A stretch of 64,000 nucleotides of DNA from Rhodotorula mucilaginosa. Lineage: Eukaryota > Basidiomycota > Microbotryomycetes > Sporidiobolales > Sporidiobolaceae. Positions 20,243 to 30,180 of this stretch are shown here, piece by piece. The first letter of the stretch is position 1, and every line of letters starts with the position of its first letter. The DNA lies in NCBI GenBank assembly GCA_034406715.1, contig CP137868.1, positions 1,364,001 through 1,428,000 of the forward strand. Direction: 5' to 3'. The translations under genes were made by a program, and so were the position numbers. A model generated the notes under the pieces. It saw nothing but the letters and a program-made list of their open reading frames with translations, made no database searches and had not been told where the DNA came from.

Positions 20243-22926
20243 TCGTTCGGGCTTCGGCGGGTAGAACAGGGGCGCGCAATCGGGGTGTTGGCGAAAGGTT
20301 ATCTAGAGTCGAAGCGGCTGAAGAGCGCAGCTTGATCCACTTATGTGAAATCTCCGCAGAAAGACTTGCGCCGAGCATAGGCGCCTATCTGCCTCAGCTA
20401 GTCCAGCGACATACAATCACATGTTGCGGCAGTGGACCCGAATTCAACTGCTGCGCGAGGAGAGAAAGTCTTGACTTTTGGCGCCTGCGCTCTACATACT
20501 ACATACTCCTCCAAACCACTGACCCTGCCGCTTGCCTCCGGCCCAGCGTGAGAATCCTTGGGTATGCAGTCCCACTGCAGTCACGTCTGGTGGTCAGCTC
20601 GGCGTCGACTTACTCGAGTAGAGCCTTCGACCGACAGTCTGGTTGACGAGATCATGGACCAACTGTGGTCCTGCTCCCGGAATATGGCATGTCAGCTGCA
20701 CATAAACACTAGACTCACACAGCAACAAGGCGCTCACAGATATGGTGCGCCGGTATAGGAGGGAAGATGCTCGCGCCACAGCGGCGGTTCAGGAAGAGCA
20801 TATCCGTCAACCAAGGTTGCCCTACAGCATGACAAAGGAGTACAAAAAAGCACAGCCTCACACGTTCTCAAGGTGGATTCCGTTGCATCAGTTTCCGGCG
20901 CTCCTTCAAGAAGACGTCGGCGGAACGTAAGCTCAACTCGTCGCAGAAGCCGATCCGGATTGCGGCAAGCGTCGTGATTGAGCACAGGACAACCATCATG
21001 CCCTCGTAAATCTGCTCAATGGCGGAGTGGCAAGCTCTGCCAGATGTTGGTGCCTTAGGGTCTGCAATGGATGGAAAGCAGCAAACCAAGCGTCGCGCCG
21101 TTTCAGAACTTTAAACTCCAGTCTCCCACACCCTCTCGGTGCTTTTCACATGGACGGGTCACATTGTTAAGCAGTAGACTCGTCTGCACTTGATTTCCAA
21201 TCTTTGAAAACCTAACCGGGCTCAACCAAGCTCAAAGGCCAATAAAGGTCACCACATCCGGAGGGCTGCCTGACGTTCCCACGCTCTGCGGTCCATCCCG
21301 TAATGAAATGCCGCTCGCCAGCCAATGGCAGGCTTGAACCCAAGGGCTCGCACCTCTGTAGGGCTGGAGAGAAGTCTTTGCATCGAGGTTGGGGGGGTTT
21401 CGGTCAACGGGGCCTCAACATATGGAGGAAGCATTAAGGGAGAGAAGAGAGTAGGGTTGGCGCTGCTTGCAGTGCCCTCAAGAGACAGCTCGGCAAGCCC
21501 CAACAGGGAAGTGGTGCAATTGGCACCTTTGTTGAAGGTGGTTTTCTTGAGGGTCGACATAGTTTGGCTTGCGGTCAGGAAACATGGGTCGCTTGACCAA
21601 AGGAGCAAACTGGCTACTCACAATCTGTTCAACTATTGTCTGGGGGGACCAGTATTCCTGAAGACAATGCGGACAATCAGCCATGGTTGTCTGCAAGATC
21701 AAGTAAAAGCAACCACGCTGAGCCGGATGTAGGCTCAAGTGGCTGGAATATTTCCCTTGCCTCTGCGAGTTTGGCCGCCACAGGGCGGTGCGCACCATTG
21801 CGCCGCAGCGTGGGCATTGTCTTCAAGACCGTTGTACCCTGGTCATGTATACCCTGTCAGCTGTGCTCATAAAGGCATGGCAGAGTGGTAAGCACAGGAG
21901 ATGTCGCAAGGTTACGAGTAAGGATGACCGGATTGATCGGTAGCTACTAGCTGGGCCAAAAAAAAAAAAGAAAAAAAGGGGCAAAGGCTGCGTCAGCCGA
22001 GTATGACATAGAGGCATATATTTGTACTCACAATACCCAGGACAAGTACGTCAAAATGCAAAGAAAACTTGTTGTGCAGCGCATTCATGAGGGTTTCCCG
22101 TTTGACCCGAATCCATTCTCGCAGCCGCTCGAGAACACCGAATCCCAGCAATTGCACCTCTTTGCTCAGGGACAGGTACCACGCCTCAAGTGCTGCCTTA
22201 ATCCACTGTTTCTTGTCACCAAAGAGCCTGAAACATGGCCCCTTTTCAATGGCATGGGTGCCCGGTTCCGCAGCCCCGAGACGGGACAACAATTTGGCAG
22301 TAGTCCGGATGTCACGACGAATTGCCGTTCGCTCCTTTTGCTCCGGCATCGAGTGTTCAGAAGTGTCAGAGGGTGGAGCGAGAAACGAAGAAGCAGTCTC
22401 CGGGTACGTCCCATTCACGCAGCGCAGGTGTGCGCACGCAAATCCGGGAGGTCCGCGGATCGGGCGGATCGCGTCGGTCCAAGCGCAACCTCCGGAGGAC
22501 ACAAGGAAGTCCGGATGAGCAAGCATGGCAATGGTATTGAGCTGCCTGGGTGCTCGTAAGGCGCGCGGAATGCACGAGCGAAAGCTCTCGTCAATGTAAG
22601 AAGGCTGTGCCCGCGCCACTGGCAGCGTGCACTCGTTACGACTGCTGTATACTTCGGACCTTCAGACACAGCCTCTTTCCCGCCAAGCTCTTGGCAAGCG
22701 TACCTTCGGATTGCCGCTGCTACGTACGCCCGCTCCAGTCCGTCCGTCATCTCTCCCCCATTTCCTGTTGCTCGCGACCGTCTCGGCATCTTCGGCTTAC
22801 AGACTCTCCGTAATGCTATATTCGAGAACCCTTTTGCAACTCTATGACATTGATTACCACACCTGCTGTCTGAGATTGTATTGCCTGCGCTGGTATCCAG
22901 TCGAAATAGAAGAGAGAACGACCTGC
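20243..22926. other. GC-poor segment without a recognised gene
   Basis: Sampled blocks are roughly half G+C, clearly lower than flanking genes, and codon bias in the open frames is weak. The minus strand shows gene-like pieces: a C-x2-C motif in ADCPHCLQEYW near 21670, an open frame at 21249-21608, and another at 20868-21089. Plausible donors (gtgagtagcc, gtgagtacaa) and a pyrimidine-rich acceptor tract near 21960 occur too. I could not assemble a consistent full model. No terminal inverted repeats, transposase motif or target-site duplication was seen. It may be a rapidly evolving or decayed gene, or a remnant of a DNA element. Confidence 0.4.
21911..22789 (-). CDS. Candidate lineage-specific gene, structure unresolved
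   Basis: The longest open frame in the GC-poor segment is 21993-22619 on the minus strand (about 208 codons), but it opens with GTG just after a good acceptor (ctgccag). An upstream exon, perhaps from the ATG at 22789, would therefore be needed. A donor (GTGAGTAC) follows VLVLGI at the 3' side, with a pyrimidine-rich acceptor beyond it and a stop near 21911. The product has Cys-containing and basic helical parts (FRLFGDKKQWIKAALEAWYL, LERLREWIRVKRETLMNAL) but matches nothing I know. It could be non-coding. Confidence 0.25.
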
Positions 22927-23120
22927 TTAACGGTGACGGGGTGAGAAAGTGGCCGGATCGTCGAGACCACGGGTTCCCTCATGACCCCTTTGCGATCGCG
23001 CGGTGGTGGGACTTGATGCCGTTCCGACTTCTTCACCGGACGGTGGCGAGACCGAGCTGGAGACGGAGCCGGGCGCCGTCTGCAAGTGAGACTCGGGTGA
23101 GCGAGACTGAGCTGAGCGTT

Positions 23121-23182
<62 letters not shown>

Positions 23183-24799
23183 ATTTTTGACCAAGAAGGG
23201 GATCAGAGGCAGACATACAGCGTTCGGAGGGGCGCGTTGTAGCTCTTTCTGTGAGACATAAGGCACGGGCGGAATCTGGCCACTCGGCTTTGAAGCGACA
23301 GGCGAGTGGTTTGAGCTTTCCTCTGGCGTCGGCGCGGCGCCCGTCCCCCCCGCCGACGGATAACCTTGGTAATTGAGCGCAACCATCTGAGCATGCGTCA
23401 TTGGCGGCGAACCTTTGTCCGCGTTGTGGTCGCCAAAAAAAAGCGGAGGCTGCACCGAGCGAGCGCGGCGACGGCGGCGGAGGCAGAGGTAGATGGTGAG
23501 GCCTAGTAGGGCCAGTGCGGCGAGGCCGCCGACCACTCCGCCTGCGATGGCTGCTCGTGTGGGGCGTTCAGATCGTCAGAAGTAGGTCAAAGCGCGAGAC
23601 AAAGCGCGCTTGAGTGGACTCACGGCCAGCGTTGTTTTCGTCGCCAGATCGCTGTGCTGCGGCTGAGGTCGGGCTGAAAAGGCGCGACCAGTGATCTCTT
23701 TCAGCACAATCATGAGGCGCGGGTGGTGAGGAAGCATAGGAAACTCACGGTTGCCAAACCCACGAGCTGTTGAGCGACGACGCGTACGAAACGATGCTTT
23801 GCGTGTTTTGGCCTGTTCCGGCAAATCAACACCGCGTCAACGCTACTGGACCGTCGTCCGAGTATGTAGAGTTCTTGTTGGCTCACCTGGACCGGTCGCG
23901 ATGCAGGAACTGTCGGCGCTCGGTTGGACCACCAAGTTGCGCAAGGTGAATTGCTCGACGCGGTTATTGATCGAGACCCCTGAAGAGAGAGTTTACTCTG
24001 CGCTGTCAGGGGGGGTCCACAAGACCGAGGAGCGTAGGAGAAGAGAGAGAGAGAGACGGAAGGAAGGAGACGGGCTCTCACAGAACTGGACTTCGACGCT
24101 CAAGCCGGCAGGGAGGTCGACCAGCCAGGGAAAAGTCCCGCCGGTCAGGGAGATGAATTCGCCGCCGAGGGGGATCTGCTGCAAGTAGGTCGAGGTGTCT
24201 GTGGGTGTCCAGAGGTCGTGGTGGGTGAGTCTTGACGACAAGGAAGTTTGAATCCGACCAATGGGGACTCGCTTGTTACGTAGACACCACACTGCGACGG
24301 GATCACACCGATGCGGGTCAGTCGAAGTGGGGGAAGTCATAGATGCAAATGATCTGCTCTGCTTACGGATTTCGGTACGGCTGGGCCCGTGAATCTGACG
24401 GGCGTTCCCGACATCAGTTTTTCGCCGGCGCACGAGCACCCGAGCAAAAGCCGTCCCCACTCACGCGAGATCGACCCGCTGACACATGACTAGCCCCCCC
24501 TTGGGCGGCCAGAGCCTCACTTGCTGCTGCGTCGACGTTGTCGTGTTGGCCGTCGGAGCGGGCAGCTCGCTGCTGCTGGTCGCGCTTGGGGACGTGGACG
24601 TGCTCGAGGAGAACGGGATCGTCGTGGGAGCGGGGAGCGTAATAGTCGACATGCCCGACATTGTAGAGTTCTGTGTAATAGCGGTGGTGACGGAGGAGGA
24701 CAGCGACGCTTGAGCCTGCTGCGCGTGCGCGGGGCGTGCGCCGAGGAAGAGAGCAGCCGCCGCAACGGCGGCATAGAGGAGACTCCTCGGTTTCGGCAT
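22927..24799 (-). CDS. Single-pass surface membrane protein with signal peptide and extracellular beta-sandwich
   Basis: Start ATG at 24799. MPKPRSLLYAAVAAAALFLGARPAHAQ is a signal peptide, followed by a Ser/Thr-rich segment and VRLWPPKGGLVMCQRVDLA, like the opening of fungal ligand-type extracellular domains (CQPVxLxW). Further exons give LGGEFISLTGGTFPWLVDLP, AGLSVEVQFW, NLVVQPSADSSCIATGP and NTQSIVSYASSLNSSWVWQP. A transmembrane helix (GGVVGGLAALALLGLTIYLC) is followed by RRRRRARS and a cytoplasmic tail with PPVPYVSQKELQ. The last exon (23079-22927) ends in DDPATFSPRHR. Eight or so exons are needed; most junctions check in phase, but the one near 24300 is uncertain. The architecture is that of basidiomycete cell-wall sensor or adhesin-like proteins of unknown ligand. 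The final intron holds a 59-nt A/T homopolymer. Confidence 0.65.
23123..23181. repeat. 59-nt T/A homopolymer inside an intron
   Basis: An uninterrupted run of 59 T on the plus strand (A on the sense strand of the host gene) occupies much of the intron 23218-23080. The sense side beyond it is AGCGTTGG-free coding-type sequence with a good acceptor (CTTGCAG). The exact length is likely unreliable in any assembly. Confidence 0.95.
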
Positions 24800-25277
24800 C
24801 TTCGGACGGACAGACTCGGTAGATCTGAATAGCGGTTAAATATCTCGAGATCAAGAGGACCGCGCTCAGCTGAGGAGAGCATAGCAGCGATGGCGCGATC
24901 CGGCGGATGGTCTCGCGGCCGGACAAGCCGAGGAGGAGGTTCGAGCGCGCGCGGCGATTTAAGAGGGCCGGCGATTGACGTTGAGCGAAATGGCACTACC
25001 GTGTAGAGCGTGCTTCCCACGGGCGCATGAGGAGCAGTACAGGGCGACTGGGCCGATGATGAGTTTTTGCGGAAAAAAGCAGAGGAGCGGCGGCGGCGGC
25101 GAGGGTGGCCAGCGGTCCCGTGAGCGTCGGCTGTTCTTCGCTCTTTCTGCTCAAGCCAGCCCCGAGGTCCAGTCCAAGAAGTGTAGCGAGGGCGTGCGTT
25201 TGAAAGAGTCGTCCAACTTGATCGCCTTCTCTTCGAGTCGGCGGACGAAGCGGCTTCTCGTCCTTGCTCCAGTCCGC
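24800..25277. promoter_or_regulatory. Divergent promoter region
   Basis: It separates the start codons of the surface-protein gene (minus) and the TMEM242-like gene (plus). It is mostly GC-rich with a few short AT stretches. No specific site is recognised. Confidence 0.4.
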
Positions 25278-26420
25278 ATGGCGACCGCAGCTCCGAGCAG
25301 CAGCGAGCCACCGGCCCAGAAGAAGCCAGCCGGGCTATGGGACTCGCTCTCCCCCTCGGAGCAGAAAAAGGCCATCACCGTCTTTCTCTGCTCGCTCGGC
25401 GTCACGTTGCTCATCACCGGCAGGAGCGGCGGAAAACTCCTCAAGCGCGCCAAGGCGACCGAGACTAGTAGGGCTACGGCGGAGACAGTAGCCACCACTA
25501 GTGCGGCTCGCCTCAGGAGTGCGGCGCGACCTCCTCCTCCTCCTCCTCCTCCTCCTGCACCGACAGCCTCGACGAGTGCGAGTGCGAGTGCGATTCCACC
25601 AACGGCCCCGACACCCCCACCGCGGCCTCAAGCACCACCAATCTCGTTCCTACACCCGAACGCGCTCACGCCGCCCTCCCACTCCCGCCCGCGCCGCCGC
25701 CTGCTCCCCTCGTTCATCCTCCCCTCTTCGTCGCCCTCGCCCTCAATCCTGCCGCCATCCTCTCGCCGATCAGCCGCACCTTCGTCCTACTTTCTCCCGA
25801 ATCCGACTATCGTAGCGAGGTCGACCGCGTTTGCCGACGAACTGGACAAGTACGACAAGTTGCACGAGGATGGGGCGCCCTTGCCTCCTCCGCCGGAAGA
25901 CGACGGGTTCAATCCGGCGTGGTTTGCGTTCAAGGCGTTGGCAATCGCGACGGCTTTGTCGGTGGGAACGTTCGCGGCGGGCATCTACGGCGTCATGCGA
26001 TACCTCGGCGTGGACGACGTGAGTGCCCGTTTTGACTGCGAATTTGACCCCCTCTTTTCTTTCTGACACGGTCTCTCTCCTCCTCCGCTTTCTCAGGTCG
26101 AATCTCTGGCGTTGGCATTGCAGCATCGCCTCCCGTCCGTCTTTGACGCGCACCGCCCTTCCCTCCCCGATTGGGCGACCCCTTCGTCGTCTCCTCAAGC
26201 CGAGTCGTCGTCACCTCTAGAACAACAATCGTCGGAGATCAAGGACAAGGCGGAGGAGGAGGAGATGAGCTACTGGGCTTCGGTCAAGGAGACGCTGGAC
26301 CGCGAGGCGGAAGAGAACCGCCGCGAACGGAGAACGGCGTGGGAGGAACGGGTCCGGCAGAGGGCGTTGGCGCTCGGCGGCGGCGATGGTGGCGCGGGTG
26401 GTCAGGACCGGCGGGTGTGA
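25278..26420 (+). CDS. TMEM242/Aim11-like two-pass mitochondrial membrane protein
   Basis: Two exons (25278-26018 and 26097-26420, phase 0) give 354 residues. LSPSEQKKAITVFLCSLGVT opens a first hydrophobic helix ending LLITG. A long Pro/Ser-rich loop follows, then DDGFNPAWFAFKALAIATAL and a second helix (SVGTFAAGIYGVMRYLGVDD). The sequence after helix 2 (VESLALALQHRLP) and a charged coiled C-terminus (WASVKETLDREAEENRRERR) follow. Spacing and the W-x-A-x-K-A-L...Y-x-x-x-x-L-G-V pattern resemble human TMEM242, a mitochondrial assembly factor for ATP synthase/complex I, and yeast Aim11. The loop is much longer than in those proteins. Assignment is by pattern only. Confidence 0.5.
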
Positions 26421-26586
26421 GACGGCTGCATTGCAATATAGACCTTCTTTCGCAACTCTATATTCCGCATGCAGTCAAGGGGAGGCGCAGACTCGATACA
26501 TTCTTCGCTCTGCTTCCGCGCGTCGCGCCTTCTTTTCCATCGTCATCTCACCGCTCGGTCGACGTGTCACTGCCTAGAGCGACGCC

Positions 26587-28047
26587 ATGGACGAGGTGAG
26601 AGCCCTGGACCTATATTGCAAGAAGCATAATCTGACCGCTGCCCTTTCCCGTCGCCTCCTTCTTCGTGCACTCCGGACTCTCCCTCTCCGCCGCCCCACC
26701 TGCTTGCTAATGACCGCCCGTGTCTGCCGCCGTCGCAGCTCGCCAAGATCCCGCCCTTTACGCGCTCCGTCGTCGGCGGCATCCTCGCCGTCACCCTCCC
26801 CGTCCTCCTGCAACTCGTCTCGCCCTACCGGATTGCCTTCCTCCCCGACCGCATCGCCAACCACTTTGAACTGTGGCGACTCGTGACGCCCTTCCTGTAC
26901 GGCGGAGGCGGGCTCAATCTCGTGTTTAGTTTGATTATGATGTATAGGAGCTTGAACGACCTCGAGGATGGTCATTTCGCCATGAGGCTCGCAGACATGA
27001 GTTGCGTTTTCCCCTTTTGCGGTTGCCCCTCCCTCCCTCTCTTCTTCTACTGACCCGACCCGCACCTTTTCGCAGCCTGGGCGTTCATCTTGATCGGACT
27101 CGGTATCATCGTGAGCTCGGAGTCGAGGGAACTCCAGCAGAAACAGTAACCCCCCGAGGGCTGATCTTTTTGGGTTCCGCCGAGCAGGGCCTCAACACGC
27201 CACTCGAGACGCCGTTCCTCTTCTCGCCCTTCATGATGGCAGTCACTCACCTCGTGAGTTTGCTTTCCTGTGGCAAATTGACCGGGGGGCTGAACTGACG
27301 GCCGGATGTTGTCGCGTTACGCAGTGGGCGCAAACCAACTCGACGCGGCAGTGCGTCGTCCCTTCCTTCTTTCTCTCCCACTCTCTCTCTCCGTCCCGCT
27401 TAACAGGCCTTGCTCTGCGCCAGGGTCAACTTGTACGGCCTGATCACGATCCCGGCTCCGTACTTTCCGTTTGCGATGCTCGGCTTTGATCTCCTCAACG
27501 GCGGGCCCGGAGCCGTCCTCCGCAGCTTTACGGGGATGATCGCCGCGCATGCGTACTACTACCTCTCTGTCGTGCGTCCTCCTGCCTCGAGTGGAGCTTC
27601 GTCACCCGAACAGGCTGCTGATTCCCCCAAGCTCTTTTTTTCAAAACTTGCCCATGCGCGTCCCGCTGATAGATCTGGCCCTCTTCCGGTGGCTCACCAC
27701 CTCCTGGACTCGTGCGCTCTCTCCTCGCCCCGCCCCAATTACTCATCAACCTCCTCGGCAACGGACCCGCCGTCCCTTCCTCGTTTGCCGCACCTTCCGC
27801 CACTTCTCGGAGATCTGGGTTCTTCTTTGGTGGTGGCGGGGGTGCTACCGGACAGAGGCTGGGAACGACAGCTCCTCCGGCGACGACCGTTGCGGCCGGC
27901 AGCGGCGGCGGAGGCTCGGCGTCCACGGCGGCGTCGGCGGGAAGGGCTTCGGGCGTGCGAGTGGGAGCGACGGCGGCTGGACGGGCGGCGGAGGAGAGGC
28001 AGGCGCAGCATCGGTGGGGGAGGGGACAACGCCTCGGAACGGATTGA
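26587..28047 (+). CDS. Derlin (Der1-like) ER membrane protein of the ERAD pathway
   Basis: Derlins are rhomboid pseudoproteases that retrotranslocate misfolded proteins from the ER. Seven exons (26587-26595, 26739-27000, 27076-27110, 27188-27253, 27325-27350, 27424-27571, 27673-28047) join in phase to 306 residues; the first encodes only Met-Asp-Glu. Seen: IPPFTRSVVGGILAVTLPVL, FELWRLVTPFLYGG (the derlin WR motif), LNLVFSLIMMYRSLNDLED, LYGLITIPAPYFPFAMLGFD, and GMIAAHAYYYLSV before IWP. The catalytic Ser/His dyad of active rhomboids is absent, as expected. The Gly/Ala-rich cytosolic tail ends in HRWGRGQRLGTD, close to the usual fungal W-G-x-G-Q-R-L ending. Very small exons make it easy to mis-annotate. 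Confidence 0.9.
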
Positions 28048-28304
28048 GAGAGAGAGGGGGGGGTTGCGGTCGGTTGCAGGATCCAAGTTCTTCCCACGAA
28101 GCGTTTTCTTTTTGGAAAATCCATACGCGAGGGTGGACCCCCCGAAAACTTGTGTACTAGGAATGAGAAGAGAGAGAGAGAGAGCCTCTCGAGAAGAGAG
28201 CCAATCCATGGAAGGATGGATTGACTTGCGAAATATTATGTACTTTTCTCTCCCCACCGACTCCTCCTCTACGAAATCCTTGAGTCTCCACGCGGGGCAG
28301 GGCT

Positions 28305-29919
28305 CTACAACTCGTGATCGAATTCGCACACGGTCGCGTGCGGAGTAAAGAACCCGGTCAGCAAAAGCTGGTTCCGCCACGGCGCGGCGGTCGTGATAGC
28401 CGAGACGACCTCGCCCCTCGGATCGGCCAAGTAGACCTCCTTCTTGTACTGCCGTCCGAGGAACGTCTCCTCGCTCGAAGTCTCGTTCGAGACTCGCCAG
28501 ATCTCGACCGGAGATTTGGAGGAGGCCGGACGGGAAGGGTCGGAAGGGGTCGGGGCGGACGAAGTGAAGCGGAAAAAGTTGGGGAAGGTCGCGGCGTAGA
28601 CGTTGCCGGTCGTGGGGGAGACGTGGATATTGTCGATTGCGCGGTCGAGCTGCATTGACATACCCAGGCGCGATTAGTCGTGATTGATTAGTTAGTCCCC
28701 GAGGAGGGATTTTTTTTTTGCTCGAGTACGGAACGCGAAACGCACCGAGATCAGGTTGTAGGGGAGGAGGGTCTTGTCGCTCTGGATCTCCCACGAGGTC
28801 ACTTCGCCGTGAAACGTCGAGGCGAGGTACAACAAGTCGCCGGGGCCCTTGGCGATCCCTGTGGCGTTTTCCGGACGGTTTTGTCCAAGAACATCAGCAC
28901 GGGCGGGCTTTTCGTAGCGCAGGACCCCATCACTCGGGCAGCCCACGCGCGAGTCGAGTCGGAAAAATCTTACCGTTCGGGTAGGTGAGCGCGTCGGCGG
29001 CGACGATGCAGTCTGTCGTGCCGTCTGCGAGGACCTCGCAGTGGACGATTTCCGAAGATTCGTAGTAAGCGAGCTCGAGTTTGCGACTCTGCGGCGGGTG
29101 ACGACGTGTCAGGTTCAAGAGCACTCTTGATGGAGGCTGGCGGGCGCATGTAGCGAAGCAAGCTTACCCAGTGAACTTTGCGGGCGTGGTCGTTGGTCAC
29201 GTAAAAGCTTCTCGGACCGGTGGCGACCGGATTGTTGGGCGTCCGGATGAGGTCATGCTGCGCCGTCGCGACCCACTTTGCCTCGTCCGACCCGGTCCTC
29301 GTCTCAAAGATCTCGACGACCGAGTCGGCGCCCGTCTCCAGAGCGAGGGCGCGCTCGGCGGGCGGACGGTGCGAAATGAGGAAGAGGACGAGGAGCGATG
29401 CGTCGTCCGGATGCGGGAGGACGTCCATCCCATGGAGCCAGACGCCGTGGCTCTCGGTGGGCAAGCCGAGCAGCCGGACGGGCTTGTGCGTGCGCGTCGA
29501 GAGGTCGAGGAGGCGGAGTCGGTCGGTCGACTCGGCGGGTAAGGCGGTCGCGTTCAGGTGACCGAGTCCCGGTGCCCAATGCGCGCGGGATTCGAGGCTC
29601 GAGCAGGCGCTGCGCAGGTATCGATCACACAGGCGAGAGCATTTGTCGAGATTGCGGAACAAGCGATGATGTAGCGGAAGAGTTGTCAGCGAGCGTCTGA
29701 AGAGAAAGGCGCAGGATCAGAGACTCACAGGTAAGCGAGACCTTTATCGTGCTGGATCCACGCATCCTCGCATGCTTCGAGCCCTTGTACGGCGTGGCAG
29801 CGGTCAATGTTGAGTGCCTCGTGCGGAGTCCGGTTGACGCCCAAGATCGTCATCCGCGGCCTAGAGACGGCCAACAGAATCGAGACGATCGGCAGCAAGA
29901 GCACCAGGACTGGCGCCAT
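28305..29919 (-). CDS. Paraoxonase/arylesterase-like beta-propeller (SMP-30 superfamily), paralogue A
   Basis: PON-like enzymes are six-bladed, calcium-dependent propellers that hydrolyse lactones and esters. The start at 29919 gives a signal anchor (MAPVLVLLLPIVSILLAVSR). Exon 1 ends at 29729 in QGLEACEDAWIQHDKGLAYL; exon 2 begins at 29609. Following blocks: LRLLDLSTRTHKPVRLLGLP, HGVWLHGMDVLPHPDDASLL, LISHRPP, GADSVVEIFETRTGSDEAKW, IRTPNNPVATGPRSFYVTND, TDCIVAADALTYPNG, GIAKGPGDLLYLASTFHGEV and LDRAIDNIHVSPTTGNVY. These match the PON order (GLEDI..., NHP, PNDI, YVTND, AKGI, VDNI). About 390 residues over five or six exons. The neighbour is Bir1, same strand, 261 bp upstream. A paralogue lies at 57976-59418. 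Substrate unknown. Confidence 0.8.
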
Positions 29920-30180
29920 CCTTCCTCGGGAACCGGAGAGACGGCGAGAGGAGAAGAGGCGGAAGCGGCTCTTTTTCACGCGCCAAACTTGCGGCAGAGA
30001 AAAATCGCACGGGTTCAGACGCGAGTGCGGTATAGACAATGTGTTGCAAATGATGGCAATGCAAGAGAAGAAGCGCGGTCGGGAATCGAGGAAACAACAT
30101 GAAAGTCGAAAGAGAGAGAGAGAGAGCAGGGAATCGCAACCGAGAAGTTATACCTCAGAAAAAGAAAGTCAAGGACCGGA

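Noticed and set aside
21640-21700. C-x2-C motif (ADCPHCLQEYW) as a transposase-type zinc finger
   Set aside because: A single motif in an unassembled frame; no DDE-type catalytic block or terminal repeats could be found around it.
23033-23217. Poly-lysine extension of the surface-protein tail
   Set aside because: Translation of the A59 tract; a GTATGT donor at 23218 and acceptor at 23080 remove it as an intron.
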